From Owenia fusiformis (lineage: Eukaryota > Annelida > Polychaeta > Sabellida > Oweniidae), in NCBI GenBank assembly GCA_903813345.2, contig CAIIXF020000006.1, positions 32,837,524 to 32,901,523 on the forward strand: 64,000 nucleotides of DNA, written 5' to 3'. Below the pieces are notes generated by a model that saw nothing but the letters and a program-made list of their open reading frames with translations, searched no databases and was not told the DNA's origin. The position numbers and the translations under genes were made by a program. Positions 49,601 to 58,994 of this stretch are shown piece after piece (positions within the stretch are counted from its first letter, which is position 1; every line of letters starts with the position of its first letter).

Positions 49601-52600
49601 GTCAACTATGACTTTGTCACACATACCTAAATGCCAATGTAAACTGAGACCCTAAGTATCCTCTAGAAAAGTAGGGAATTGAAGCACAATCCCCTGTATC
49701 ATCATCAACTGCAAGTGCACCGCTTGTGCCTCCTAATCCAGGACTCACAAAGCCCTTACCCTTCACCTGTACACCTTGAAGACTATCTGTTGTTTGGTTG
49801 TCGTTCTCAAATGTAAAATGCAGACAGCTACACCCAAGTTGTTCTATAAATATACAGAGTCAAAATTTACAGTTTTTCTGAATACGATACACTTTAACAC
49901 TAGAATGAAATCGTGTCCTCCATATCATTAGTGGATCAAATAATTACGTAGATAAAACTGAGAATCTCGGAAATTCTCACCAATATCACCCTCACATCTG
50001 CAGCTATCCACGCTAAATATCTGCTCTTGTGGGCAAAAATTGAGGTTGTCCAAGTTCGTCGGATCACCAACAAAGTACGATCCGAGGACACCAAAGTAGG
50101 AATCTTCAGTGAAAATAACTCCAGCAACGCAGCATTGATCTAAAATGAAGATATGTAAACAACACATCTGAAGTAATGCTGCATGTACGTAGCACGTCAA
50201 AACGTAAGAAACAATAAATAAATCCTTGAACATTTCTTGACAGGACAAAGATCGTTTTCAGTGATAGATATTTGCAAGGAGGATTCGCTCTCAGAATCTC
50301 GATATTTTCCAAAAATGAAAATGTCGTTATTGTCTGACATTAAACTCGTTATATAACAAAAATATGTACGTACCTTCATCTAAAGTATCGGCCGCGGGGC
50401 ATGGTTTTTCAGTCATAACTAAAACAGAACACGAGACAATCGAACATGCAATGACATACGCAATCAAAGACATCATCGGTCATCAGCATGTGCATGATCG
50501 GCAATCACAGTCATAAACATATGATGCACATAATAGCTATTGTGTATGTTTTAAAGCGATATCCTCATTCAAGTAATCGGGAAAACATTTTCGTGTGCAA
50601 TGGAAGCCGTGACTTCCAGAAAAGCGTCAACCATCAACAAACAAATAACAAGTAAGAAACTGCAGTGAATTCTTTAAAGAGACCATCTGAATACATGACT
50701 GGCTGTTTCATAGTCTTGTCCGAACTGAAATGAAAAAAAAACATTACCTTGATCATCTAAACATGGATCGGATTCGCATTCTGGTACGAACTCTACAACA
50801 TCACATGCTCCAATCTTTGGGTTGAAAACAGATCCGCCCATACACATCTTGTTCCAATATCCAGTCTTGTTCTGGAAGCATTGGTTGTATTGGCAGCAAT
50901 TGTCTGAAGCAAGTTGGAACAGATTTACTCCGTCACACTCTGGCATAATGACTGAAATTAAATAGAAAAATGTGTGTTAATGTGATTAGCAATACCTGGG
51001 AATGCTCTCTTTTCGACCTTATGTTCCAATCTTGCTATATTTTGCAATTTTCACAAATTCAATTATGGGGACTTCCGGTTTCCAAACGCGTTTGTGGAAG
51101 GGATGTAGCTTGCAGCAATATAAGTTATTGAATGATTTGGTGTGCAATACAGGCTTTATTCTGCTAGAGAAATCCTGTATTAGAACGAGGCGAAGTCGAG
51201 TGCCAATACAGAGTATCGAGAGCAGAATATATCCTGTATTGCACTTCAAATCATTCTACAGTGCGTATCAAAAAAAACGCAACAGATTGTTATCGTGGAA
51301 AAGCACAAAACCAGTGATAACAGCATTGATTTCATTCGATGCACCATAAAGCCATTCATTGATATTTGGTCATGGTTGGGCGAGTAATCATTCCATTTGC
51401 AAAGTGGGCCAAAATAAGCTTCGGGCCAAGTTATAAACATTGCAAAAGTCAGTGTACGGAGCCCGATGCAATATTGGATGAAAACATAAAACCAATGCTG
51501 ACTGCATCCTTTTAATTCATTGTACCAAAAGCCAAATTACTCCTCTTTGTAATGGAATATCATTCATTCACAGGGAGTCATCTCTGGCCGAATAATCATT
51601 AATTTTGCAAAGTGGGGCAAATTTCAGCTCGGACCCAAGTTTAAAACATTGCAAAAGTCAGTACAAGGGGCATAGGGGCTATTGGAAGAAGGTGTGACAG
51701 GTATGGCATAGACAGTTAAGTGTTCATACTCATACTCTTGCAATAAAACATCTTATACCCCTACAAATTGCCACCACTTCCTTGCACATAAAGATGCGCT
51801 CATCTGTCCACGTCATGCATGGTTCAGCCCTGAATCATGTGTGGGTTAAAGCAAAGAAAAGCAGCCCATGGGCAAATCTTTCTCGTGTTTTGCAATATCT
51901 GGTGGAGGAAATTGTGAGCACAGATGCTCCTGAGATAGCTCCAAAAGAAAAGGTCACAACAATTCAAGTCAGGGGAACTTCCATTGGCACTTAGACTTGC
52001 ACTGATTTTTTCAATATCTAAAACTTGGTGCAGAGCTGATTTTGACCCACTGTGCAAATAGAAAGATTTCTCACCCAACCATTACCACATGTGAATGAAT
52101 GACATATCATTGCAAAGAGGAGAGACGTGGCTTTATGGTACATTAAATGAAATTGATGTAGTCATCACTAGTTTTGTGATTTTACGAGATAACTACTTGT
52201 TGCGTTTTTTTGATACGCCCTGTATAACGTTTTTATCGTCTGATCTTAGGTCAATACATTTTACTTAGGAGATGATCCCTAAAGCCCGGTATACACCAAT
52301 GGGGCAAAATCCCACTTGCCCCATCGAGTCCCATCTTGCCCCATCGAATCCCAATTTGCCCCATCGAATCCCACGAAGTCCCATGGGACCTTGATGACTT
52401 TGCCCCATCGTGCCCCATGGAGTCCCATCAAATCCCACCGTGCCCCATTGGTGTATGTCGGGCTTCACACAACACGTCATATGATCGAAAATCCCACGAT
52501 GCCCCATGGAAAGAATGAACATGTTCATTCTCGATGGGACTTCGTGGGATTTTGCCCCATCTTGCCCCATCGAGTCCCACCGAGTCCCACGTGGGACTTC

Positions 52601-55225
52601 ATGGGACCTCATGGGACCTCGTGGGACTCGATGGGGCAAGATGGGGCAAAATCCCACGGAGTCCCATGGAGTCCCACGAACATCATGGGGCAAAATCCCA
52701 AAAGGTCCCTCGAGGTCCCACGCAATGTTAAGTCTATGGAGGTCCCAACTTGCCCCATTGGTGTATACCGGGCTTAAGATACATTCTTCATTCTCTGTAT
52801 TGCTACCGAGCTTGTCCCCTCCGTATGAATATGTTCTGTGTTGCTACGTACGGAGATGATCAATGGGGAAAATTGCAGTAGCAATACAGATTGGTACAGC
52901 ACAAGAACCGACCAATCAGAGGGCTTCATTTAACAGATCATACGATAAAACGTTTAATTGTATTAAGCGTTCACTCACTATAGTTGTCCTCACAACAGCA
53001 GTCATTGAGATTGAACTCTTGTTCCCCGGGACAGAACTCTATGTCACCAAATGTGTCATTCCCCTTGGTCCTAGACACATAGAATTTCAGGCTATCTTCA
53101 CTGAACAGTTTGTAGAACAAAGGTTCCCCAACAATACAGCATTCTCCGTCGGCTGCATAAAAATTAAACGTATAAGCTTTTCCAGATTTCAAAATAATTA
53201 CGATGGCAATCGTTCTGTTAGTAGTAAATTAGTTTTAATCTATGGAATCAAGCCAATATCAATTTTCGCTTCAAGATGATGATTGAATCTTTTTTTGTAG
53301 CATGTAAATGCTACAAAAAAGATTCAATAACAAATGCTCATGTATTTCCAATGTAATATTTTCAAGTGATCTATGAAATGTATACAGCAGAATCTATTGA
53401 ATTTTATATCTTCTGGTAGTGCAAAATCCAGAAGTTATAGACTCATAAATTGTCAAACAATGCATCTTTGTTTGCTGAATTAGGAATATTGTTAATTATA
53501 TGCAAATAATGTACCTGGTTCGTCGTTTGACTCACACACTGGGATAGGCTCTGGTTTCTCTGGAAAATAAATGCAGAGATAACTTAATTAATCGGCAGAC
53601 CATGTGAATATGCTCAGTTATAGATGCTAAATTTCAAAACTGTATCTGGCCATTTTAGCTTAGTTGCAGTACGAAATTGATCTGAATATCTAGACAGGTC
53701 AGTGCCACCTTGATGTTTTCTTCAATTATATCTAGGATCTAGGATTTAGTTAAAGTAGAAAATACATCCACACGAAGCAACAGATGGAATTAAATTACCT
53801 GAACAGTCACTGTGATAACATGTACTTTCCTGAGGAAGGTTTAGGTCATCGTCACACGCCTGAATTTCTTTGTTCCAAACAAGAGGGTACATACAGGCGA
53901 CCACATAGCCAGTCTTGTTGTTTTTTGTATTATCACATTGAATGAAGTGACAACAATCTCCACCTGGCCGGTCCTCATCAGCCAGAAAACCAGAGTTAGC
54001 TGCACATTCAACTGAAAATATCGTATTCGTATTTCAAACTGTCAAATCTTACTACTGAATTTACCATGATTTCGAAACATATTTTAGTATCGTTTTAATA
54101 AACGCAGAAAACAGGTAAATGTTCATTTTACATTGCAATTTTTACATTTTACCCCTATGTTTTTTGTAGATATAGCCTGATGGAACTTGCATATACATGT
54201 TTTAGCATACATGTCAGATAACGTATGGCGATACTGCATAATTTGGATGTAAGTAATTTGGTAATAATTTAGACGAGTTCTGTGAGATGATTTTCTGGAT
54301 TTCGGCGCCCTTTGCTCTGGAGAATTGGTATCGTCTTCCGTAAGTATTAATGTATAATGACTGTCTTACCTGGATCCGTGGTGACAACTAAAAGAATAAA
54401 ATGTAATTTGTTAGTTATGACAGCATTTGGTATTTATATCACATGGTTTATTCTAACTAGAACTAAAATTGACCCTCCTTACTATAAATTGCATAGTGTT
54501 GCCAAGCTTTTTCCAAGGCTATATGATTATAACCCTAAAAATGGTAATCAATAAAAATGGCAGTATGATATCCCACTGAATATTTGATATAAGTCTGGGC
54601 ATTACAACCTTTGAGTTTGTATTTAAGATGTAAATAAATTATTGACCAGTCATATGAACGTATAATGGCAGTATATAGTTTGATTATATTAGATATCAAT
54701 AATGGATAGTATGATATTATTTAGCCTCGGCAAATAGTAAAGATGTTGTAGATAAAAAAAATATTCAATATTTTGTATTAAACTACTAAATTCTTAGAGG
54801 TATGTCGGGTATATATTGTAACTGGCCGAAGTTTTAAAAATATGAAAATGTAAATGAATAGATCCGTGGGCACTCGAGACACATGTTGGGCCATTAACAT
54901 GCTTTTGAGCAATCAAAATGGCCGCCATTTCGAAACGAGGCGACTCCACTATCTAGTTTGTGGGACAATTGAATACTTTATGAATACACCGTCTAAAAGT
55001 AGAACCATTTCCTTTATCTGGTAAAGGTAAACATATTTTGTACCTCTAAATGTTGGGTATGATAATACACAAAAATAAAAAAAATATTATACAGTCCCAT
55101 ACGCCATTTTGTAATTTACAGAGGGTATATAAATAATCTCAGCGATCTTCCTTACCTCGATCTGAAGGTGGGCGATCCTGTGCAAGGACTATGGCTATAA
55201 GCACAGTAAACAACACGGTCCTCAT
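37484..55225 (-). CDS. gene 1: secreted CBM14-CBM14-LamG protein (Pif-like), complete, 12 exons
   Basis: The 12 exons sum to 1518 nt: 505 codons plus TGA, and every junction keeps frame. Residues 1-15 are a signal peptide. CBM14 domains lie at about 31-99 and 177-235, with Cys-Cys pairs in GGDCCHFIQC and SDNCCQYNQC. After each comes a 15-residue linker and a Cys module (116-173 and 257-309) with CC near the start and FCP.EQ.F near the end. Residues 310-505 form a LamG_3/concanavalin-like fold (LHFTFEND, FTLAF, IHVAIVKDEQEMKLYVEG, GIVDELVMCHFS). Known proteins with CBM14 plus LamG, such as Pif, act in chitin-bound extracellular or shell matrix. The von Willebrand A domain of Pif is absent here. 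A matrix role is inferred. Asn-X-Thr sites occur in exons 3, 5, 6 and 9. The introns hold many transposons. Confidence 0.92.
37730..37764. repeat. perfect hairpin
   Basis: CATTTAGTGTACTGAT, loop CAA, then the exact inverse, in gene 1 intron 11. Confidence 0.95.
37833..38584. mobile_element. foldback element in gene 1 intron 11
   Basis: AAAGGTCCATGTGCACTATG and GGCAAGTGATTTTAGACAGT (37836-37880) return inverted at 38545-38580; the arms continue imperfectly to AAAACATATTGTTTTAATG. No ORF. Confidence 0.75.
38785..39903. mobile_element. hAT-like non-autonomous element
   Basis: Terminal CAGGCCTCGAAATTAGC and its partner GCTTAACTTTT-side GCGCGAGGCCTG (39892-39903). Subterminal hairpin GGTAGCGATTCGCTACC. 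Short GTGGGTGCA repeats inside (39593-39735). An 8-bp TSD is not clear; only ACATG is shared. It lies in gene 1 intron 11. Confidence 0.6.
40600..41090 (+). pseudogene. LINE C-terminal fragment with tail
   Basis: Encodes LRLSSHKLQIELGRH, YERLCNFCGKIENEVHFMIK ending at the knuckle Cys, and ends at 40956-40958. This is the same C-x2-C/H-x3-C end as LINE A. The tail has (GTGTA)n at about 40988 and (AT)n at about 41075. It lies in gene 1 intron 11 in antisense. Confidence 0.75.
41419..41518 (-). CDS. gene 1 exon 11 (LamG)
   Basis: Acceptor TGTTTCTACTAG, donor GAG|GTAACC. 100 nt, phase 0 to 1. Encodes AALDTDIHVAIVKDEQ and KLYVEGALVDTQPAR. Confidence 0.92.
41690..42012 (+). repeat. degenerate ~155-bp tandem repeat
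   Basis: GGCATCAGCATA.AAA, GAATxCxTCxAC and TGGTGGCCATTTT-like blocks recur at 41757 and 41895. About two copies, diverged. Confidence 0.65.
42110..43805 (+). pseudogene. LINE C-terminal fragment, split by element P
   Basis: Left part 42110-42600 includes ELGRFTISFKIWEGCIKYW and YNSCHSQFKMRLQDRYLQ with stops. After element P the C-terminus resumes near 43400: SKCSFCTALPG, a frameshift near 43460, then EEDLSHFILNCASF to the stop at 43665. The 3' end is GGGCCAATAAACTTAAACC. Around 30 residues seem to be missing at the junction. It lies in gene 1 intron 10, antisense to the gene. Confidence 0.65.
42638..43381. mobile_element. foldback element P, complete copy
   Basis: Ends AAAAGAGTGGTATCGATATG and, inverted, CGATCGATACCCACTCTTTT. 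The arms pair through CTTAAACCAATCAT/ATGACTGGTTTAAG, TTTCCGAACC/GGTTCGGAAA and GGTTGATTTTAAAAA/TTTTTAAAATCAACC around a loop of about 80 nt (42975-43050). Confidence 0.8.
43950..45152. mobile_element. hAT-like non-autonomous element, copy 1
   Basis: Ends CAAGGGCGTTACAATACCCG and the inverse CCGGGTATTGATCTTTCCCTTG. GGTGGATC flanks both sides (43943-43950 and 45153-45160), 8 bp if the terminal C is shared. No ORF. It is largely identical to copy 2 at 46672. Confidence 0.9.
45280..46099. mobile_element. mariner-like MITE, copy 2, 3'-truncated
   Basis: Starts TACACTCCCCTCCATAAGTC like 36105 and follows that copy to TTCAATGGGGGAGCAAAGGT, then lacks the last ~25 bp. Confidence 0.85.
46100..46664. 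other. no gene recognised
   Basis: Gene 1 intron 10 sequence; no supported feature. Confidence 0.4.
46672..47898. mobile_element. hAT-like non-autonomous element, copy 2
   Basis: Same ends as copy 1. ATTAGATC flanks both sides (46665-46672 and 47899-47906). It carries a short extra G/C-rich patch near 47340-47390. Same orientation as copy 1. Confidence 0.9.
48125..48257 (-). CDS. gene 1 exon 10 (LamG)
   Basis: Acceptor TTTTCCATATCTAG, donor TTA|GTAAGT. 133 nt, phase 2 to 0. Encodes VNAEGNIFSNGDDENPSTLN, then GNLIVDIEVGGETISLNGL. Confidence 0.92.
48563..49621. mobile_element. element T, copy in gene 1 intron 9
   Basis: Minus-strand ends TGTGACAAAGTCATAG and CAACTTCGCCACA; 4-bp TSD TATG (CATA at 48559-48562 and 49622-49625). 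A second, inverted copy is at 62571-63607. It contains the palindrome AAACATGAAAACAAAT/ATTTGTTTTCATGTTT. It fills most of the 1369-bp intron. Confidence 0.88.
49627..49843 (-). CDS. gene 1 exon 9 (LamG start)
   Basis: Acceptor TATATTTATAG, donor TTAG|GTATGT. 217 nt, phase 1 to 2. Encodes EQLGCSCLHFTFENDNQTT, GVQVKGKGFVSPGLGGTSG and YFSRGYLGSQFTLAF. Confidence 0.92.
49981..50139 (-). CDS. gene 1 exon 8 (Cys module 2)
   Basis: Acceptor TTCATTTTAG, donor TTG|GTGAGA. 159 nt, phase 1-1. Encodes DQCCVAGVIF, then NFCPQEQIFSVDSCRCEGDI. It aligns with exon 5. Confidence 0.93.
50374..50418 (-). CDS. gene 1 exon 7 (45-nt linker)
   Basis: Acceptor TTCTGTTTTAG, donor AAG|GTACGT. Encodes VMTEKPCPAADTLDE, phase 1-1. 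Same length and phase as exon 4. Confidence 0.9.
50748..50951 (-). CDS. gene 1 exon 6 (CBM14 domain 2)
   Basis: Acceptor TTTAATTTCAG, donor CAAG|GTAATG. 204 nt, phase 1-1. Encodes PECDGVNLFQLASDNCCQYN, then GYWNKMCMGGSVFNPKIGAC. The Cys pattern and aromatic positions fit peritrophin-A. Confidence 0.95.
51131..51256. repeat. palindrome with CGAAG loop in gene 1 intron 5
   Basis: Outer stem GAATGATTTGGTGTGCAATA pairs with TATTGCACTTCAAATCATTC. Inner stem CCTGTATT pairs with AATACAG around CGAGGCGAAGTCGAG (51187-51201). Confidence 0.8.
51259..52222. mobile_element. mariner-like element with degenerate transposase end
   Basis: TIRs CAGTGCGTATCAAAAAAAAC and inverse GTTTTTTTGATACGCCCTG; TA on both sides (51257-51258 and 52223-52224). 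On the minus strand near 51985-51930, SSPDLNCCDLFFWSYLRS matches the PDLxPxDxxLWxYLK block near the C-terminal catalytic Asp of mariner transposases. Frameshifts and stops show decay. Confidence 0.8.
52283..52774. mobile_element. GGGAC-word TIR element, copy 1
   Basis: Ends AGCCCGGTATACACCAATGG and the inverse; TAA flanks both sides (52280-52282 and 52775-52777). The interior is made of variants of TCCCATGGAG, TGGGACCTCG and TTGCCCCATCG, plus the palindrome GAATGAACATGTTCATTC. Long open frames in several frames arise because these words lack stop codons; they are not genes. Confidence 0.88.
52979..53152 (-). CDS. gene 1 exon 5 (Cys module 1)
   Basis: Acceptor TTTTTATGCAG, donor TATA|GTGAGT. 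174 nt, phase 1-1. Encodes ADGECCIVGEPLFYKLFSED, then EFCPGEQEFNLNDCCCED. Confidence 0.93.
53282..53328. repeat. hairpin in gene 1 intron 4
   Basis: ATTGAATCTTTTTTTGTAGC pairs with GCTACAAAAAAGATTCAAT; one T/A run differs by a base. Confidence 0.9.
53515..53559 (-). CDS. gene 1 exon 4 (45-nt linker)
   Basis: Acceptor TTTATTTTCCAG, donor CAG|GTACAT. Encodes EKPEPIPVCESNDEP, phase 1-1. Confidence 0.9.
53799..54011 (-). CDS. gene 1 exon 3 (CBM14 domain 1)
   Basis: Acceptor CGATATTTTCAG, donor TCAG|GTAATT. 213 nt, phase 1-1. Encodes VECAANSGFLADEDRPGGDC, CHFIQC, then GYVVACMYPLVWNKEIQACD. Confidence 0.95.
54370..54387 (-). CDS. gene 1 exon 2, 18-nt microexon
   Basis: Acceptor TATTCTTTTAG, donor CCAG|GTAAGA; TTGTCACCACGGATCCAG encodes VVTTDP in phase 1. 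Gene 2 has the same microexon. Confidence 0.88.
54391..55150. other. gene 1 intron 1, no other feature
   Basis: AT-rich intron. I see nothing beyond the word AAAATGGCCGCCATTTCG near 54917. Confidence 0.5.
55156..55225 (-). CDS. gene 1 exon 1 (signal peptide)
   Basis: ATG at 55225. Encodes MRTVLFTVLIAIVLA (signal peptide), then QDRPPSDR; donor GAG|GTAAGG. TTTATTTTATTAAG directly before the ATG could be an acceptor, so a 5'-UTR exon may lie upstream, for example one ending GGAAAAG|GTAATA at 55449. Confidence 0.92.
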
Positions 55226-55946
55226 CTTAATAAAATAAACATTTGATATTTAGAAGCACCATACGTGTACCAAAACCATTTGCAGTATTTTAAGCTTCAA
55301 TTATAATTTCCCGTAAATTATAGACGTTCATACGTATACATTTTCCACAAACATATCCAATGCTTTGCATTACATATAGTTTTGCAAAACAAATCCAATT
55401 ATTTATATAAATATGTGATATAGAAAGAGAAAGTAGTTCTAATATTACCTTTTCCTGATTTGAAAAATTGACGGAGTATACAGTTGAACAATGGATGTTT
55501 TTGTGATTAATGCATTTCTGATGACCCTGTTGGTCTTTAGCACAGTATTGAACATATATGTAGCTAACGCTTGAAATGGACAGTTAACACAGGGCATGAT
55601 TTATAGACTAAACCATCGTCTTTCCTTCCATACATATTTAAAACAATGTGTAAATTGGTAGAATTACTAGTAATTTCCCTAAGATGACAATATGCATTAC
55701 AAATGGGGACAATTATTAAGAGAATCACAACTACTTGTCCTTTGAGAAAATTTGTTTGTCTCAAACCTTTTGTTCACCAAAAGTCGAGAGTTGTTTATTT
55801 GAAGATACTTTGGAGTAGTACCAAAATAGAGCGATGTAAGGAAGGGCGTAAAAAAATTACAAAGGAATTACAGTGTATTATTACCAAGTACTTTAAATAT
55901 GAAAGAGATCAGTTAGCTATTATGTGAGTATTGTCAAATTAAGAAA

Positions 55947-56111
55947 TATAGACCGAAAAGCAGGGGTAATATCGTCGAATACACCCCGCAGGCCTAGGCA
56001 CAAACGTTTTCTGTACCACGAACGACCGAAGGGAGTGAGGGGTTCGAAAGCTTTTGTGCCTAGCCCCAAGGGGTGTATTCGACGATATTACCCCTGATCT
56101 GAGGTCTATAT
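55947..56111. repeat. palindrome with CGAAG loop
   Basis: GGGGTAATATCGTCGAATAC pairs with GTATTCGACGATATTACCCC; CCTAGGCACAAA pairs with TTTGTGCCTAG. The loop has CGAACGACCGAAGGGAGTGA. It lies upstream of gene 1. Confidence 0.88.
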
Positions 56112-56967
56112 TACGATTCGAACATGAAAACTCACCAAATTGTTTCGAATTTTCATCATGGTCCGCCATTACTACGACCCATCGTTATGGCGTCACACAT
56201 TACACGTATTAACTGGGTTATTGATCTCGAATATAATCCAGCTGAAGCATTGACTTTGTTTACAGTTTATAGAAGGCGTGAATACAGTCATGTTCGAATT
56301 ATTTTTATTTACCCTTTCATTGACAATATATGCTATTTTCTTGTGTCTGAAACAAAAATACAACATCCAGTTAGCAAATTTTAGCTTGGGAGTAATTGAT
56401 ATTAGAGAAATGACGAAATTTCAGAAATTCGGAAAAATACTGGACACAATGAAAATGTACTGGACGCAAGAAAATCTATATTATATAGCTACAGTATGCA
56501 GAACATAATTTTACCTTGTTGGGTTTCCACGAGATACACTTATTTACATGCAGTTCTGTAAAATTTTTATTTTTAAGATGTTGTTACAATGCCGTACACG
56601 CATATTAAAAGGAAAAACTCGAGGAATCCCTGTACGTTAAAGTACTGTAAAAGTACTATTCTAATATACAATATCCTGAACATTTGTCATTGTAAACCCT
56701 GCCCAATGCCAAACAGCGAGAACCTAAGTTATTATATAACTTTTACAACGTCCATTGCTCAATGTCTTAATGGGACAATTTGCGATATAATTGATATTTT
56801 AAAAATCTGTTGTTTTACTAGAGACTGTGACATATATGTCGATTTCATGGACATTCAATGTGTTATTTTTTGTTGACCAACCTTAAGCAATCATTGCCAC
56901 AAGGTACTTGTTTGGAATATTGCTTATCTTTTTTAAAAAATATCACTTTAATGATGGATTTTTAGAC
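56112..56967. other. no gene recognised
   Basis: Intergenic; open frames here show no family features. Confidence 0.4.
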
Positions 56968-56972
56968 AATAA

Positions 56973-58005
56973 CACGCCCGGTGATCGTGAATATGGGACG
57001 GAGGGGGGAGCAGGCAATTTCTGCTAGGAAATTCAACAAATCTGGAAGATTTATTTTTTCAAGAAAAAGTTTACTATTGAATTGCTAAATGGATAGGCGC
57101 ACGGTATGGTAGAATATGTTAGGTTTTCTGGGATTTTTTCTGAAACGATACGCATCTAAGGTATGAGATCTATTAAAAAAGGCGCAAGGCCATCAACAGG
57201 CACAAATCAACGTTTTTGCTATAAATCAAGCAACAGTGGACTACACGACCTGTAATAAATACTTGTAAGTGATGTTATCATAACTAAATTAATGTCATTG
57301 CTGAATTTATAAAATAAGTTTCCATACGTAAAATAAAAAATAATCGAAAATAATTAAAATGGGACGGAGGGGGGAGGAGGGGACGGAGGGGGGAGTAATA
57401 ATTCTATAAAGTGAAACAACTTCACACGAATTCTTGTATTTGAAAAATGAACTCATTAACTTAGTAAGAAACTGGATGATATACCCCTGGAGACTGAAAA
57501 ATGGGGACATTTGGAGTAAAAGGACTTAAAGTCGCGAAACATCTCTAATCATGTCTTATATACATATTGCTCCCCCCTCCGTCCCCTCCCCCCCCCCCCC
57601 CCCCCCTCTGTCCCAAATTCATTATTTTCGATTATTTTTTATTTCACATATGAAAACTTATTTTATAAATTCAGCAATGACATTAATTTAGTTATGATAA
57701 CATCACTTACAAGTATTTATTACAGGTCGTCCAGACCATTGTTGCTTGATTTATAGCAAAAACGTTGATTTGTGCCTGTTGATGGCCTTGCGCCTTTTTT
57801 AATAGATCTCATACCTTAGATGCGTATCGTTTCAGAAAAAATCCCAGAAAACCTAACATATTCTACCATACCGTGCGCCTATCCATTTAGCAATTCAACA
57901 GTAAACTTTTTCTTGAAAAAATAAATCTTCCAGATTTGTTGAATTTCCTAGCAGAAATTGCCTGCTCCCCCCCCCTCCGTCCCATATTCACGATCACCGG
58001 GCGTG
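56973..58005. mobile_element. long palindromic element with G-rich edges
   Basis: Arms 56973-57390 and about 57570-58005 are near-perfect inverses, starting CACGCCCGGTGATCGTGAAT. The edges carry GGGACGGAGGGGGGAG, repeated near 57360-57395, and a run of 19 C at 57588-57606. AATAA flanks both ends (56968-56972 and 58006-58010). No ORF. Confidence 0.88.
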
Positions 58006-58431
58006 AATAAAGAAACATTTTATTTTTTCGGCAAATATAAACTCAGATTTCTTAATCTAAAATGTATCGATTGCGTAGTTATTTTTGAGCATGTTAATAA
58101 AATGCATGTGCTACCAAGTCTTGAAAGCGGGATATTTGATATGTCTTGGTCACATAATTAAGTATGTTTTGCTATATATATACGATTTGTCAAATATCTG
58201 TATCCTCCAACACAACTGCCATATTAATATACACAATTGATGCATTATTTTGGTGAAAGCTATGCCAGAAGGTACATTTTTAGTAGTAGTAATTAAGAAT
58301 CCTGTTTAAAAAGCCCTATTCTTCACCAAATTGGTTAGATTCTAGGTTTGCTCAGTAACGTGTTTCTCCTTCTAACAAGAATGACCAGAATAGTGGAACC
58401 AGTTCTAAAAAATCTTAAAAGATACTTCTAA

Positions 58432-58953
58432 AGGCCGATATACACCAATGGGGCAAAATCCCACTTGCCCCATCGAGTCTCATCTTGCCCCATCGAATCC
58501 CAATTTGCCCCATCGAATCCCACGAAGTCCCATTGGACCTTGATGACTTTGCCCCATCGTGCCCCATGGAGTCCCATCAAGCCCCATGGAGTCCCATCAA
58601 ATCCCACCGTGCCCCATTGGTGTATGTCGGGCTTCGCACAACACGTCATATGACCGAAAATCCCACGATGCCCCATGGAAAGAATGAACATGTTCATTCT
58701 CGATGGGACTCCATGGGACTCCGTGGGATTTTGCCCCATCTTGCCCCATCGAGTCCCACCGAGTCCCACGTGGGACTTCATGGGACCTCATGGGACCTCG
58801 TGGGACTCGATGGGGCAAGATGGGGCAAAATCCCACGAAGTCCCATGGAGTCCCATGGACTTCATGGGGCAAAATCCCAAAAGGTCCCACGAGGTCCCAC
58901 GCAATGTTAAGTCTATGGAGGTCCCAACTTGCCCCATTGGTGTATACCGGGCT
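58432..58953. mobile_element. GGGAC-word element, copy 2
   Basis: Same ends as 52283 with a mutated left edge; TAA on both sides (58429-58431 and 58954-58956). The uninterrupted site is seen at about 11136-11150 in inverse (ACTTCTGGTGGAATGCG). Confidence 0.88.
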
Positions 58954-58994
58954 TAATGGAATGCGCATCGGTTTCTTTACGTCATCATCTAGCT

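Noticed and set aside
56589-56876. 95-codon Cys-containing ORF
   Set aside because: Cys are irregular, the codon content is AT-driven and no splice sites or family were seen.
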